Assembly: GCA_013368325.1 (NCBI GenBank) | Contig: JAACJK010000164.1 | Location: 1,364,001-1,428,000 of the forward strand | Source of the DNA: Ephemerocybe angulata | Lineage: Eukaryota > Basidiomycota > Agaricomycetes > Agaricales > Psathyrellaceae | Direction: 5' to 3' | Length of the DNA: 64,000 nt | Translations under genes and position numbers: made by a program | In this document: piece after piece, positions 12,301-23,599 of the stretch | How positions within the stretch are numbered: the first letter of the stretch is position 1 | Layout of the letters: every line of letters starts with the position of its first letter | Notes under the pieces: generated by a model | What the model saw: only the letters and a program-made list of their open reading frames with translations | Database searches by the model: none | What the model was told of the DNA's origin: nothing

Positions 12301-15300
12301 ACCCGTGGTCGTTCAGGAACTGTCTAAGGTGAGTACCGAGGTTGGTTTTCAACGGCTCCTTGCAAGTGACAAGTGCAAGGCTTCCGGCCAACTTCTGGGC
12401 CATCAAGTACCCCGCCCTTCGGAGCTTGTTCTCATTTGGCTCGGTGGCAAAGTCCTTGACCACAAGCTCGCTTGTCGAAATGCCTGCGATAGTAACCGAA
12501 CGCTCCACGACAGGGATGATGATCTGCAGTACGGAGTCAGTTGCAGATTCTTTGTTATTGATCGAAGATAAAAGTCAACTCACTTCACGAACAGCGCGAT
12601 CGACGGCCAGTTGAACAGCGCGCTTGAAAAGAGGGTTGACGTTAAGTGGGGAGAACGAGTTGCTGATCTGGACAGAGTTCGCCAGGGCAAGAAGGAGAGG
12701 CTCTATGAGAGCACCGATAGCTTTTGAGAGTTAGCGTTTACAGAAACACTAAAGAACAAAGCGTTCCTCACCTTGATTCGCGGCTGGGTCTGTTCCAATT
12801 GGGACAGGGTCCATATCCGGGAAATCTTGGCCATTCGGAGGGAGATCCCCAGGGCGACTACGCAAAATGGATGTCGGCTCAACCGAGTCCAAGTTGATGT
12901 TCAACGCCTTGCACAACACTTCTATCTCAAACTTGAGGTTCAGCTTCAACTCCGCAAAGTGGTATAGTTCGGCGAGCAGGCCGATGACTGCCATGAGCCA
13001 GGGATTGGGAGCCTTGAAAACACGGGACTTGGAGCAAGGTTCCAGTGTCTTGCAGACGAAAGGAATTGCAACAATGAGCCTGCCACTCTCGAAGCCTTCG
13101 AGAAGCAACTCCTTGATAGACAGGTTCTTGTACTGGATAGGTCGATCACGAGCAAGAGTGATAGTTCCCAACCACGATCCAACATTCTTGAGGGTATTGC
13201 GATCCGACCCCGATTGCATGCATCTCTCAGAGTTCAAGAGAGCAGCAGCTTTGACATAGGTCTCTTGAAGAATGAATTTATGCAGAGGTTGACGGTCCAG
13301 GGCATCGAGGAAACGGAGGTATAAGGGGTGATTGTTGGGTTCGGTGCTGACTCGCTGATCGACGAGGTAGTTTGCGAACCATCTTGCGTACTGGTCAGCG
13401 AAGTGCTCGCGCATCTCCTTCACTTTGGCGTTGAAGTTGCTCGGCGCTAGATTGTTGACGATAAACAGGATGCGGTCGCTGACGTCTTCGGGAGGAGTTT
13501 CTAGGTCACTAGTCTCGACGGGGTCGGGTTGTATGGCGGTGAAAACGGGTAGGTGGTCGACGGAACCGACACCATTGGGGGCAAATGGATCGGAGCCCGG
13601 GACGTTGGATTGGAGGGCGCGGTGGATGGTAGTGATCAGATCGGGACGGGCTTCAGCAAGACTGGGAATGCGAAGGAGGGCTTCGCACAAAGGCCTCCAT
13701 TCAGCCAATCTGAACTCGAAGCGACTGAGGGCCTGCATGCCAAACCGGAAGAGGTTTGATTCAGGAGCACAATTGAGGGCGTCGATGATGTAGCGGATAG
13801 CGATGCCGAGAGGAATGAAGTCGATGAGTTTGTGGCGAATAAGAGATCCAAAGAGGTAACCGGTCATTTGGAGCTCTCGGGCGGGGTAGTAAGATTGGAA
13901 GAATTTGTACTCGTCGAATAGGAAGTGGATCATGCAGGAAAACACCTCAAGGTCGTGTGGCACCGTCGATTCTTTGTACCGTTGCAACATCGTGACAACT
14001 TCGTCAATGGTCACTTCGCCGTCGTACATCCGCTTGTAGATGCCGTCAACTTCAGCTTCAATTTCGTTGGTATAGGTGATGACAGTGAGGCCAGGCTCGA
14101 TTTCAGTTCCAGGAGCAAGGCTCATGAGGCGAGGGTGAATCTGTAAGCATGCGTTGCGTACTTCAATGGATGCTTCGACATCGGTCTCAGACATCATGCT
14201 GGAGCTATAACAGCAGATAGGTAAGTAAGAAAAAGCAAGAGCAGAAAATTGTGAAACATACTTGTTGCGCAGGACCCGGAGAATGATAGTGATGGTATTA
14301 GGACTAAGTGCCATGGTCCGGCTCTCGGTGGCAGGGTCAGACAGACGCGACGTCTTCTCACTCTCCATCTTCTGCTGCAAGAAGAGGATCACAGAGTGGA
14401 GGAATTCAGCGCCGTGGGCAGTGACTTTGTCAGCCAACCACTTGTCCAGATTCAGGTATTCTCGTCGAGACGCAAGCGCTGCAACGTCCAAAGCAAAGGT
14501 GAACGGTTGAACTTCGAGTAGTGGTTCCAATATCTGGTGAGATATGTCAGACTACAGGTAATATTGCGTGCAATGGTATGCCTACCTTCAGATCCTGGGC
14601 GACATCGAGGATGCGGGTAATGTTGAGGTTATTCTCATCGTAAAAGTCCCGGAATGCCGTTGTAAGGTAGGAAGGTTGGATTTGCCAGATTCGCATGAAA
14701 ACAAGCTGGTGGTTCGGGTGGCCGGCAAGGAACATGGCCAACAACTTCCTGGAATATTCGAGCCGGATATCATTCCAGGACGCGTCCTATACGCACGCAT
14801 ATAAGCAGCGTACATGCTAGAGGGCGGAAGCCACGTACCGGCACCTGCAAGAGACCCATGTGAACGAGCTCTGCACTAATCTTTATTGCCTTGTCCAACA
14901 TCTCCTTTACACAGTTCCGGACGTCTGCCGACTCGGAATCCGCAAGCTTGACGAGGATCTGGAAGAGTTCCAGAGAATTCCAGGTATGACCTTGCACGTT
15001 CGCGGCAAGAGATTTGATGGTGGGGCTGGCAATCGACACATCATCAACTGTTACAATTCTCTTGCCCGGAAGTTGAACGAAGTTGAATGTGTCTGCAGGA
15101 AGGGACAAGAGGGCATCAAGAAGTCGGAGTTGGTATAATTGGTTTGACCAGGGTTCCCAGAACCCGGCCACTGCGTGAGGTTCGGCTTCGCGTGGAACGT
15201 TGAGGAGGATGGCGATAAGGAGCTTCAGCGTCGCGGTGTCCACTGTTGATCGATCCGGTCGGTCGAAAGACTTGATCGCCGCGGGCCAGTTTAGAGTTGT

Positions 15301-16410
15301 GGGCTACAGGGCAGATGTCAAAAAACCAGGACGGGGCCCTTAGGATGAAGTAACTCACGTAGCTACTCAGAATACGGATGAGAACGGGGACGTCGCACAA
15401 AACACCACCTTCCGCTGCGACCTTGGCGAGGGTAGCCACGATTTCGACAGCCTGCGCATCTCGAGGGGGAGTGCTGTCGGTGATGCCGAAACGTTCGAAA
15501 AGCGCGTGAACGACTTCGACATCAGCTGTCACCTCTGGACCAAACTGGATGAGGGTCTGCACCAGAGAGGCTCCTGAAGGCAAGCTGCAATGCGAGATAC
15601 CGATGAGTCGGTGTACTCGCTTTAAGGAAGCGGGACTGACCTTAGGGTGGCGCAGATGTGAGCAAGAATGGGTGAGAGGGCTTCCTTTCCGTATTTTGAT
15701 TGGGCGGCCAGGATTAGGGTTTGTTTTTGAGTAGGATTGAGGACAGGAGGTTCGGGAGGGGCATCGACGAATAAGTTGGAGAGTATTTTGGCGGTTTGGT
15801 TGATAGCAAGGTCGCCACCATCGAAGACGGTGGGGCGACAAAGGGCAACAACAGCATTGTCGAATTCCAGCTGGATGACGCTGAGTGCTTGCGACATTAA
15901 TTCCGGACGTGTTCGGCCAGCAATAATGGCTGAAGCAAGGATGAAACGCTCAAGAGATCGCAGACCTACGCGATCTACAAATCGCAAGAGATCGAAGTGC
16001 CTGAAAATGTCTCCCTCTCCACCACCCACGCCGTCCCGGAAGCGCTCTGCAAGGAAGGGGTCCCGAGCAAGGCGCTGCGTTTCTTGAACCAGTAAACGGA
16101 ACGTCAAAGCAGTTGAAGCATCGAAGGAGCCCGTCGGCGCGGATGAAAGTCGACCTTGGGAATGGACGATGAGGCGTCGTATGAAATGCAGATATGTGTC
16201 AATTCCATGTTGTTCAGACAGCTGCACGCGGCGAGGTCATTGAGAACACGAAAAAGGTTAGGGATGCACAGGGGAGACAGGAAAAGGTAGACGAACAGAA
16301 CGTATTTCCATCTGATTCCTCTCAAAGTTATCCTCCGTTAGGGTCGACAGGAGGAAAACGATTTGAGCCTTGACTATGGTATGGATGTTCGTCGTCGGCG
16401 GGTTGTCCAT
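9331..16410 (-). CDS. NOT1: CCR4-NOT transcription complex scaffold subunit NOT1
   Basis: The large scaffold on which the CCR4-NOT deadenylase is built; it binds CAF1/CCR4, CAF40 and NOT2/3/5 and directs mRNA decay in the cytoplasm. Around 2,000-2,100 residues in many exons. N-terminal part: HTIVKAQIVFLLSTLTEDNF, matching the start of the HEAT region. The largest exon (12749-14530) begins MEPLLEVQPFTFALDVAALA, the tristetraprolin-binding region, and runs into the MIF4G domain that holds CAF1. The DUF3819/CAF40-binding part follows (ERSVTIAGISTSELVVKDFA, LRRAGYLMAQKLAGSLALVT). The end (YFPGFAFSWMCLISHRLFMP region through FWSREFIRISPEVTLLLES) is the NOT1 C-terminal domain. A seeming frame change at about 11800-11960 is an intron: YEDF joins EASRPGSATSFAPNIPYIR. 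The ATG at 16410 (MDNPPTTNIH) is the first that fits; an upstream exon cannot be excluded, so the 5' end is the weakest point. Confidence 0.92.
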
Positions 16411-16639
16411 GTGGGACGACCTGGATGGGGTCACCGAACGCCGGACACCGCTGCCAGGACCGGTCGCCGTTTTGGAAGAGATGTTGGGAAGAGGTGGGGT
16501 AAAGTTTTGCAAGACCGCCTCCAACACCGTTCGTCAATGTGTGCAAGAGTGGCAACAGCAACTTCTGCACCATTGGTCCCTGTGGGTAAATTCCGCCTCC
16601 TTCAAACTCCGTTTCATTCTCCGTCATCTACGTAATACA

Positions 16640-18391
16640 TCATCGGTACGCTCGAGACAGCACCACAAACGACGACAAGAACAAGAGCCCAAACACGTAG
16701 AATACACGGCCCTCGAGGTATCGATCACCGCCAGAGAGCAGATTGCGCAGAGGGAGGAACAAGAAGCCAACAAGAAAGTTCACAATCCCTACATGGCGGC
16801 TGTTAGTGATGGTGATCTGAAAGCATGCCTCGACTCACAGTTAAGAGAAAGGGCGACCGAGGACAGAGCAGAAACAGCCTGGATGTGAATGTCAGTAAAC
16901 GAGCGAGGTATACTAGTTTTGCACTTACCTTGGCAGGTGAGACTTCTGGGATCATCACGAATGGAAGGGGCCCCATTCCAATTGCGAATGACCTAAAGTT
17001 CACTCGTGAGCGCGACTGTCGAGAATGCTTCCTTCCTACGTACATAATGAATGTTACAATAGTTACGCTGGACAGCGGTACCGAGCCGCTATTCAAGCCA
17101 TACCCCAGTAAAAAGAGCGATAGGATCGAGCCAGCTGCGGATAGCGTTAGCAGCTGTTTCCTCCCCATCCGCTACACGCGACCGTTCAGCAATGCTCGCA
17201 TATACAAAGTAACATCCATTGACTTACCTCCATCAAGATGATAGGGGGGAATGTCATTACAAAGTTTACAACAGTGATTCCCAGTGACAGATACGGGCCC
17301 AGCGCAGGGAATGACTTTGAAAGAATGTCGTTGCTGTAGTATAGAACTGCGCCTGAAATTTAGTTTGGCACGATTAGACGTAATTGGCTTGCGTACCCGC
17401 GTTAACGCCTACGAGCGAAGTCAGTTCAAATCTTCAAGGATGGCACAGAATACGCACCAGAGATTTGCTGAGCCAGCATCGCGAAGCACACAATCATCAA
17501 TGGCTTTCTATACTCCTTGGTGAAGAGCTGGTGCATTTTGACGCTTTCTTGAGGACGCTCTGCATCAAGTGGATCTACGCCTTCTTCGAGAAGTGGTTCG
17601 ACCGCGTCGGAAGCTGCCTCCTTGATTCCCCAGATGCGATGGGCAACGACCTTCCGTTCTTCTAGGCGACCCTTGGAAGATAGCCAAATTGGGGATTCAG
17701 CCACGGTCGTGCTCAGGACAAACTGGGCGACGCCGAGCACGGCGGATAGGTACAAGACATATCTCCACTGGCTTTGAGTAGCGAACTGCAGTCCGACCAG
17801 TTGGGTAGTCATGATTCCGAGCACAACCCCGACCTGTGTCAGAATGCCTAGTGTGACTTAGCGCATGCCATGAGCTGGCCAACTCGGTGCACATACCAAC
17901 TCTCCCACTGATGCGCGCCGGGGATATTTCAGCGATGTAAATGGGACCAACGCAAATGCCTATGCCGGATCCAACGCCTATCAAGAATCTATTGCAGGTC
18001 AACGCGAGAACCCCATGAAGGATACCAGTGCGCACCGTCCAATCATCAGAAACAGGACGGAGCTACTGGCGCCCATGAGAGCTGCGCCGACGGCCATGAG
18101 GACAGAGCAGACGCGCAGAGCACCCTTTCTGCCCCTGCCGTCAGTGATGAGGTTAGCGATACCACTGCCAGCAAGACCACCGATGGTGAAGACGGAGGTG
18201 ACCATCGAGAAAGTGACGTCGGACATGGGGATGCAAGCTGGAAGCTCATCGACTGCGGGGGGCTCATTGCTGCAGGTCAAGGCAGCCTGGATTTGGTTCA
18301 AGGCAGATATATGGTACCCATACTGAAAAGGTGTTACAAGGATCCAGAGACAGACGAGCCATCCGTAGGACGTGAAGGAGTCCGCTGGCAT
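16640..18391 (-). CDS. MFS sugar transporter (GLUT/Vps73-like)
   Basis: A 12-helix major facilitator of the sugar porter family, presumably moving hexoses across the plasma or vacuolar membrane. Start MPADSFTSYGWLVCLWILVT with FQYGYHISALNQIQ, the first-helix signature; then DGRGRKGALRVCS (loop 2-3 G-R-x-G-R-K motif), FLIGVGSGIGICVGPIYIAE and SPARISGRVG, WRYVLYLSAVLGV, ESPIWLSSKGRLEE (P-E-S-P-x-x-L-like), then MLAQQISG (Q-Q-x-S-G) and SFAIGMGPLPFVMIPEVSP. The last exons join PAK to AVSALSSVALSLN and WIVNFLVGFLFLPLRNLLSG, ending YR at 16640. The pattern is closest to yeast Vps73/Ybr241c as I remember it. Its stop lies only 230 bases from the NOT1 start on the same strand, and its start faces the GH13 gene across 449 bases. 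Confidence 0.85.
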
Positions 18392-18840
18392 GAAGGTATG
18401 AGGCAAGCCGGGAGCAATGCAGTATTGATGCCTATTGATGCGGGGTGCCGTTTGGAGCGATTTCTCCGGGTGCGGGGTGGAGCACAGTCGTAGTAATAGG
18501 GGCCCGTTGGCGCCCACTAAACATTGTTTGTCGTCAACATCGAGCATGTATCGCGAGACATTGCATTGAAGGCTCTGGGACGGCGAGAACAAGCCGTCGG
18601 AACTGGACGAAGATGCGAACATGCAGGGAAACATTTGCCGAATCACGGGGACCTTTCGGCACCATTCAAATAATTGATAACCTCAGCTTGTGAATCCGGG
18701 TCTCCCTATTTTTCCTGCTCTTGCCCTCTGCGTGGCTCCGAACTTACCGCTGGCCTCCCTACCGCGAAACCCCTAGTTTCCGAAGGCACTGCGTGCTCTG
18801 CCTCACACACTCCCTCACCGACCACATTCATTCTACCGCC
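18392..18840. promoter_or_regulatory. Shared divergent promoter region, sugar transporter and GH13 enzyme
   Basis: The 449 bases between the two start codons must hold both promoters. No clear TATA box stands out; there are pyrimidine-rich stretches near 18770-18870 before the GH13 start. Joint control by carbon source is a guess from the arrangement. Confidence 0.5.
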
Positions 18841-21231
18841 ATGTTCCTCTCCTTCTCCGTCCCCCTCCTCCTCCTCGCTTGGGCCCACTCAGCAGCAGCG
18901 GCCACGGCGGATGAGTGGAGAGGTCGTTCCATCTACCAGTACGCGCTCCGACGTCTTAACTAGACCGGACTATTGTGCTTACCCGCTTCCACGTTAGAAT
19001 CATCACGGACCGCTATGCGCTCCCCAGCAGCACACCCAAGTCTGACTGCGACGTTAGTCGCCAGACCTTCTGTGGAGGCACATGGAACGGGTGGGTCGTC
19101 TTCTCTTCCTTCTCCCCACGATTCTAAACGTCCCCATAGAATTCGGGAGAACCTTGACTATATCCAGAATGCGGGGTTCACTGCCAGTACGTACATACCG
19201 CCACACGAACTTAGTTGCCCGGGCTAACCTTGATTGACATTCAGTATGGATTAGCCCCATAAACAAGAACTATGAGGGCCCTCGAACGGCGTATGGTGAC
19301 CCCTACCATGGGTACTGGGTCACCGATGTGAGCCAGCTCAACAGTAAGTTCGGCACTGCCGACGACCTCAAGGCTCTGTCTGCTGATTTGCACAAGCGCG
19401 GCATGTATGTCTACTCCTTGTTTCACCCCCTTGGGAATGCATTGATCCCCTTGCTAGGTTGCTCATGGTCGATATCGTGGTGAACAATGTCATGGTAACC
19501 TCTACCACCAACCCCGACTACTCGGACTGTTTCTTCAAGGACGCGGTGAGTTCCAGCCTCTGCATTCTCCATCATGACCGCGCCTAACACATGCTATTAA
19601 AGTCCTTTTACCACCCATACTGCCCGATAGTGTGGGGTGACACCCAGAGCGAGCAGACCTGCTGGTTCGGCGATGAGAAGGTCCCCTTGGCTGATGTCGA
19701 CACGACCAATCCGACCGTTATTCAACGATATGGTGACTGGATTCAAGGTATGGTGAAGGAGTATGGCATCGATGGACTTCGTATTGATGGTCAGTCCCAT
19801 CACCTTTCTAACGTGTGAATGGCGCACTCACAGCGGCTCAATTTAGCCGCCAAGTACGTCAAAAGGCCTTCGACTCTGCCAACTTTACTAACATCTAACA
19901 GGCATGTCCAGAAGTCATTCTGGCCCACCTTCTGTGGAAAAGCTGGCGTCTTTTGCATGGGTGAAGTTTTCGGTGGAGCCGAAGTCGAGTGCGTAAACTT
20001 CTTGTACGATGGCTGAGGAATGTTGGCTAACGATCATGAAGCCCCATTGCCGAATGGCAAGGACCTGATGCCCTCGATTCCGTCCTAAATTTCCCCATGT
20101 ATGCAGCATTGAGGGACGCGTACAGCATCCCTGGGCCCGCCAACATAACTCAACTGGACCAGGTCTTTCAAGACTCCAAGAAAAAGTTCAAGGTGTGTTT
20201 CTAGGTCTCCATGTGCTCGTTGAACGCCATCTTACACACGGCGCTAGGATACCACCCTGCTTGGAAATTTCGTCGAGAACCACGACGTTCCGCGATGGCA
20301 TAACTTGTCCGTTGACCCCCAGAGTCTTTAGTGAGTACTATCATTGTTGGCTGATTGAACACTTGTTCTGATGACTTTTAGCAATGCTATGACCTGGAAC
20401 TTTATGGCCGATGGAATTCCGATCGTGTACTATGGACAGGAGCAGAGTTTCTCAGGATCTGGAGATCCGGTATGTACACCCATCCTACTCAGTTGTTCAA
20501 CTCTCTGACATCGACGCCAGAACAACCGTGAAGCTCTCTGGCCTTCGAATTACGCGAATACCACGGCCTACCAGTACATTACGCTCCTCAACAAGGTACT
20601 AATCCTATTCAAACCCCTCTCGTTCTTGTCCACTAATTTTCTTCTTCCAAGCTTCGCAACTTTTTCGTCAACACCACTGACTGGGCCAAGTCCGAGACCG
20701 AGATCCTCACGTCCAGTCCACATGGATTCGCCTTTTTGAAAGGACCCATCATTTCAATTTTGACAAACATCGGCTCTCCCGTAAGTTCCCCCACGGCTTA
20801 AGCGCGCGCGTATCAATCAGATCGACTGATGCGCTTCTTCTTTCCAGCCTCAGGCCGGCGTCCACATCTCTGTCAAGACTCCTTGGGAGACCACCACCGC
20901 TTTGACAAAGTGGGTATAATTTCTCGCCCATGTCTTTTAGTGCGGAAACTAATGTTGTATCCCTTTTAACAGCGTCATCACTTGCACCCAATGGGTCGTG
21001 GGCTCAAACCGCATGGTCGATGCCCAGTATAGCTTGGGCGGTGTGCCAGTCGTCCTGGTTCCTAGCGACCAACTCAAGGGTTCCGGCCTTTGCGGCACTG
21101 AACTCGCCTACGTTGATTCACATGGTGGAAAGGCCGACGCCCTGAACGCCAATTCGGCGCGGTCTCCCCGGAAGCTGTCTATTATACCCTTTGTTGCAGC
21201 GGTAGCCGCCTCTCTCAAGTTCCTCCTTTGA
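18841..21231 (+). CDS. GPI-anchored GH13 alpha-amylase-like enzyme, probable Agt-type glucanotransferase
   Basis: A secreted GH13 enzyme of roughly 540 residues in about ten exons. Start MFLSFSVPLLLLAWAHSAAA is a signal peptide. The barrel follows: FTAIWISPINKNYEG, GYWVTDVSQLNSKFG, then region I as LMVDIVVNNVM, region II as GIDGLRIDAAKH (nucleophile Asp), region III as FCMGEVFGG (acid/base Glu) and region IV as FVENHDVPR (transition-state Asp). Thus all three catalytic acids are present, but the usual His at the end of region I (V-x-N-H) is Asn. The C terminus ends SIIPFVAAVAASLKFLL after a small-residue and basic stretch, a good GPI-attachment signal. Asn for His together with a GPI signal is what I recall of the Aspergillus AgtA/AgtB 4-alpha-glucanotransferases, which act on cell-wall alpha-glucan. 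So remodelling of wall alpha-glucan is more likely than starch digestion, though not proven. Confidence 0.85.
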
Positions 21232-21761
21232 ACTGGAGAGGTTGCTTCATGTTGCCTCATTTATGACCATTTGTTTTATTCTTTTGCATGCACCCAGGGA
21301 TTTTTTCGGAAGCATTTAACTCTAATCTCGTCGTGTATTTTAGCAGGTTAACGTACTTATATTTCAACGCTTTATAGCGACTACTACTTAGTGTGTCCGA
21401 CACGATGGCTTCGTTTTCTGTTGTGCGGAGGCGACGTCGTACGAGTCGGCGGTGGCGGCCGCCGCACGCTCTTTCAAATTTCACCCTGGCATTGACGCCG
21501 TATTTCCATACATACCTTGCCCGTCGAACCCGACTTTCCACTGTACATAGTATCAACAAGCATAGCCATACCCTTTCATTTCATTTGCGTCTGCCTGAGT
21601 TTACAGTTTAAATGGAAGGTAAACGTTGTCCGAAACAGCCTAATAAGTACACCAAAGCTTCAGGACGATGTACTCCGTCCAGCGAATTCCGGCATTCCAC
21701 ACGTCCAAAGCGGACACCCGCATGACACACGAACAGAAACGCAGAAAAGCCTTCACCGAAA
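21232..21761. other. Intergenic stretch between two convergent genes
   Basis: About 530 bases between the GH13 stop and the senescence-protein stop. It should hold both 3' UTRs. Short open frames at 21257-21611 look like chance frames. Nothing else is seen. Confidence 0.55.
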
Positions 21762-23411
21762 TCACTTGTGAAGCGGAGTGTTTGCGCCGCTAGCAGGGGC
21801 AGCAGGTGTCGGACCTTGCCCGGTCGCACCTGGGTCCCTGCTCGAGAACCTCGCCTTCACAAACTGCCTTCCCGCTCTCTTCAGAAGTGCCCTCCTCCCA
21901 ATCCCCCGCGCATCGACGTACACCAAGCCGACATTGCGCGCGGTGTTCGCCATGAGCATGGACGACTCCGCTGCCTCCGCGCCGTACTTGTGGTGCATGA
22001 CCTTGCCGACCTGCTGTGTGCTGGCGTCGAGCAGCTGCCGCGTGGAGTGGTCGATGGTCGAGAGGATGAGGTCGGCGGAGATAAGGATGCGGTCTTTGTT
22101 TGTGAGGGGCTTGCGCGGAGGGAGGGGAGGGGGTGCAGCGCTCGCACTGCCGGAGCCTGAGGGCGTGCCTGGGCGGGAGCCATATGCGGGAGGGTTGAGG
22201 CCAGCTGACTTTTCGCCGGGCTGGTACTGCGCGTAGGAGGGCGACGCGGCTCCGGATGAGGGCGCTTGTCCGGCTGCGGGTCCGAAAAAGGCAGGTCGCT
22301 CCCGCTTGGGTTTAGCGCCCATGGCTTTGCGGATCAGACCATCGATGAACCCAACGGTCTTGGCGGAGACCTTGACGGCCTCTCCACTGACGGCGTGGAC
22401 CTTGTTGAGGTTTTTCTTTGTCGTTTCTGAGGTCAGGAATACGAGGGCGCGAGGTCTAGGGGGAAGAGGGGGTGCTGGCCCTTTGCCCAAAGTCGGGGGC
22501 TGTTCGCCTGCAGGGGTGGCGGCTGCGGAATGGTGTGGGGAAGGCTTGGAGTGGTTAACATAGAAGTTGGAGGCTGCGGTTATGGTAGTGACTACAAGGT
22601 TCGTGGTCAACGAGATGGCGGAACTGAGCGCGAATTAAACGATGTTTGACACAAAGAGGAAAAACGACCCTTACCTGACGACAGAAGCGGAATTAGTTAT
22701 CCAATTCGCCTCCTCAGGAGGAACGATGCGAGCAAAGGCAGCCATGGCATTGGCATCGGACTCTTCGTTCGACTGCGCCTCCTCAGATACTTCGATGACA
22801 ACCGGATCGTTCTCATGCCCGCGAGTGTGCATGGTGGGGTCCTCCTGTATCCGGAACCTGTCTTCGACTTGACCGACAACTTCGCCGGTCTTCTCGTCAA
22901 CCATGACCAGGTGTCCCCGGAGATCCTGGTCGTTCTGTGTCGTTCCACCGATGGTGATCTTCGAACCCTTGGTAGCCGCCTTTTCCTGTGGATAGGAAGG
23001 GGAGAGAGACGGGGTCGATTGACCTGTTGTAGCCCCACGAACTTCTCCGTGGTATTGTCCAATGATACCTTCAAAGGTGTCGAGATCTTCGAAGTATGTG
23101 GGGTTGGTGCCATTCGCTGGAAGCTTGAAGGATAGGGTCAACTCTGCGGGGTCGTTGGGGGTGCCTCGGAAGGTGTAGTTCCTGTACCCCGGAGAATCAG
23201 ACCGTTGGACTACACGATCGGGGTCGAGGGGCGTTTCTGTTGTGTTGAGGCGCAGGACGAGATAGACATCGCGATCTGTGGAGGAGTGGCCGCCTGGGTG
23301 TGTTATCGTGACGCACTCGAGGGCGAGATAGCCCGACTCCAGCATCGCCCCGGTGGATAGTGTAGCGTCCGAGAGGACGAGGAGCGCAAATGCTTCTGGC
23401 GAGACAGACAT
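21762..23411 (-). CDS. Senescence/spartin-domain protein
   Basis: Two exons, about 525 residues. The start is MSVSPEAFALLVLSDATLST at 23411. The first intron is placed precisely: SVV joined to SSAISLTTNLVV. The C-terminal half is the senescence domain found in spartin and plant senescence proteins: AFARIVPPEEANWI, VNHSKP, KVHAVSGEAVKVSAKTVGFI, then LLDASTQQVGKVMHHKYG, and MANTARNVGLVYVDARGIGR. Between these lies a proline-rich linker (PPLPPRKP) that could bind SH3 domains. Spartin is linked to lipid droplets and endosomes, so the fungal protein probably acts on lipid droplets or membranes; this is inferred from the family. It is divergent from gamma-tubulin with only 188 bases between the two starts. 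Confidence 0.8.
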
Positions 23412-23450
23412 TGTGGTATATTGTGGGGAAGAGGACTGCGAAAGGACGGG

Positions 23451-23458
23451 CTATATAG
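23451..23458 (-). promoter_or_regulatory. TATA box for the senescence-domain gene
   Basis: CTATATAG, a palindromic TATA-like element 40 bases upstream of the ATG at 23411 on the minus strand. It lies in the 188-base region shared with gamma-tubulin; from the plus strand it is 142 bases upstream of the tubulin ATG, so it could in theory serve either gene, but the spacing favours the minus strand. Confidence 0.55.
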
Positions 23459-23599
23459 GCGATCCTCTGCTAAGTGGTTATGTCGTGATATCATCGCGGA
23501 GACATGTACAGCCCCTGTTGCCCGCTTGGCTTGGCTCCGCGATTGCTGTGCGTGACAGCGCGTTACGCGTGACGACGCGTCCGTTCATTTACCGACACC

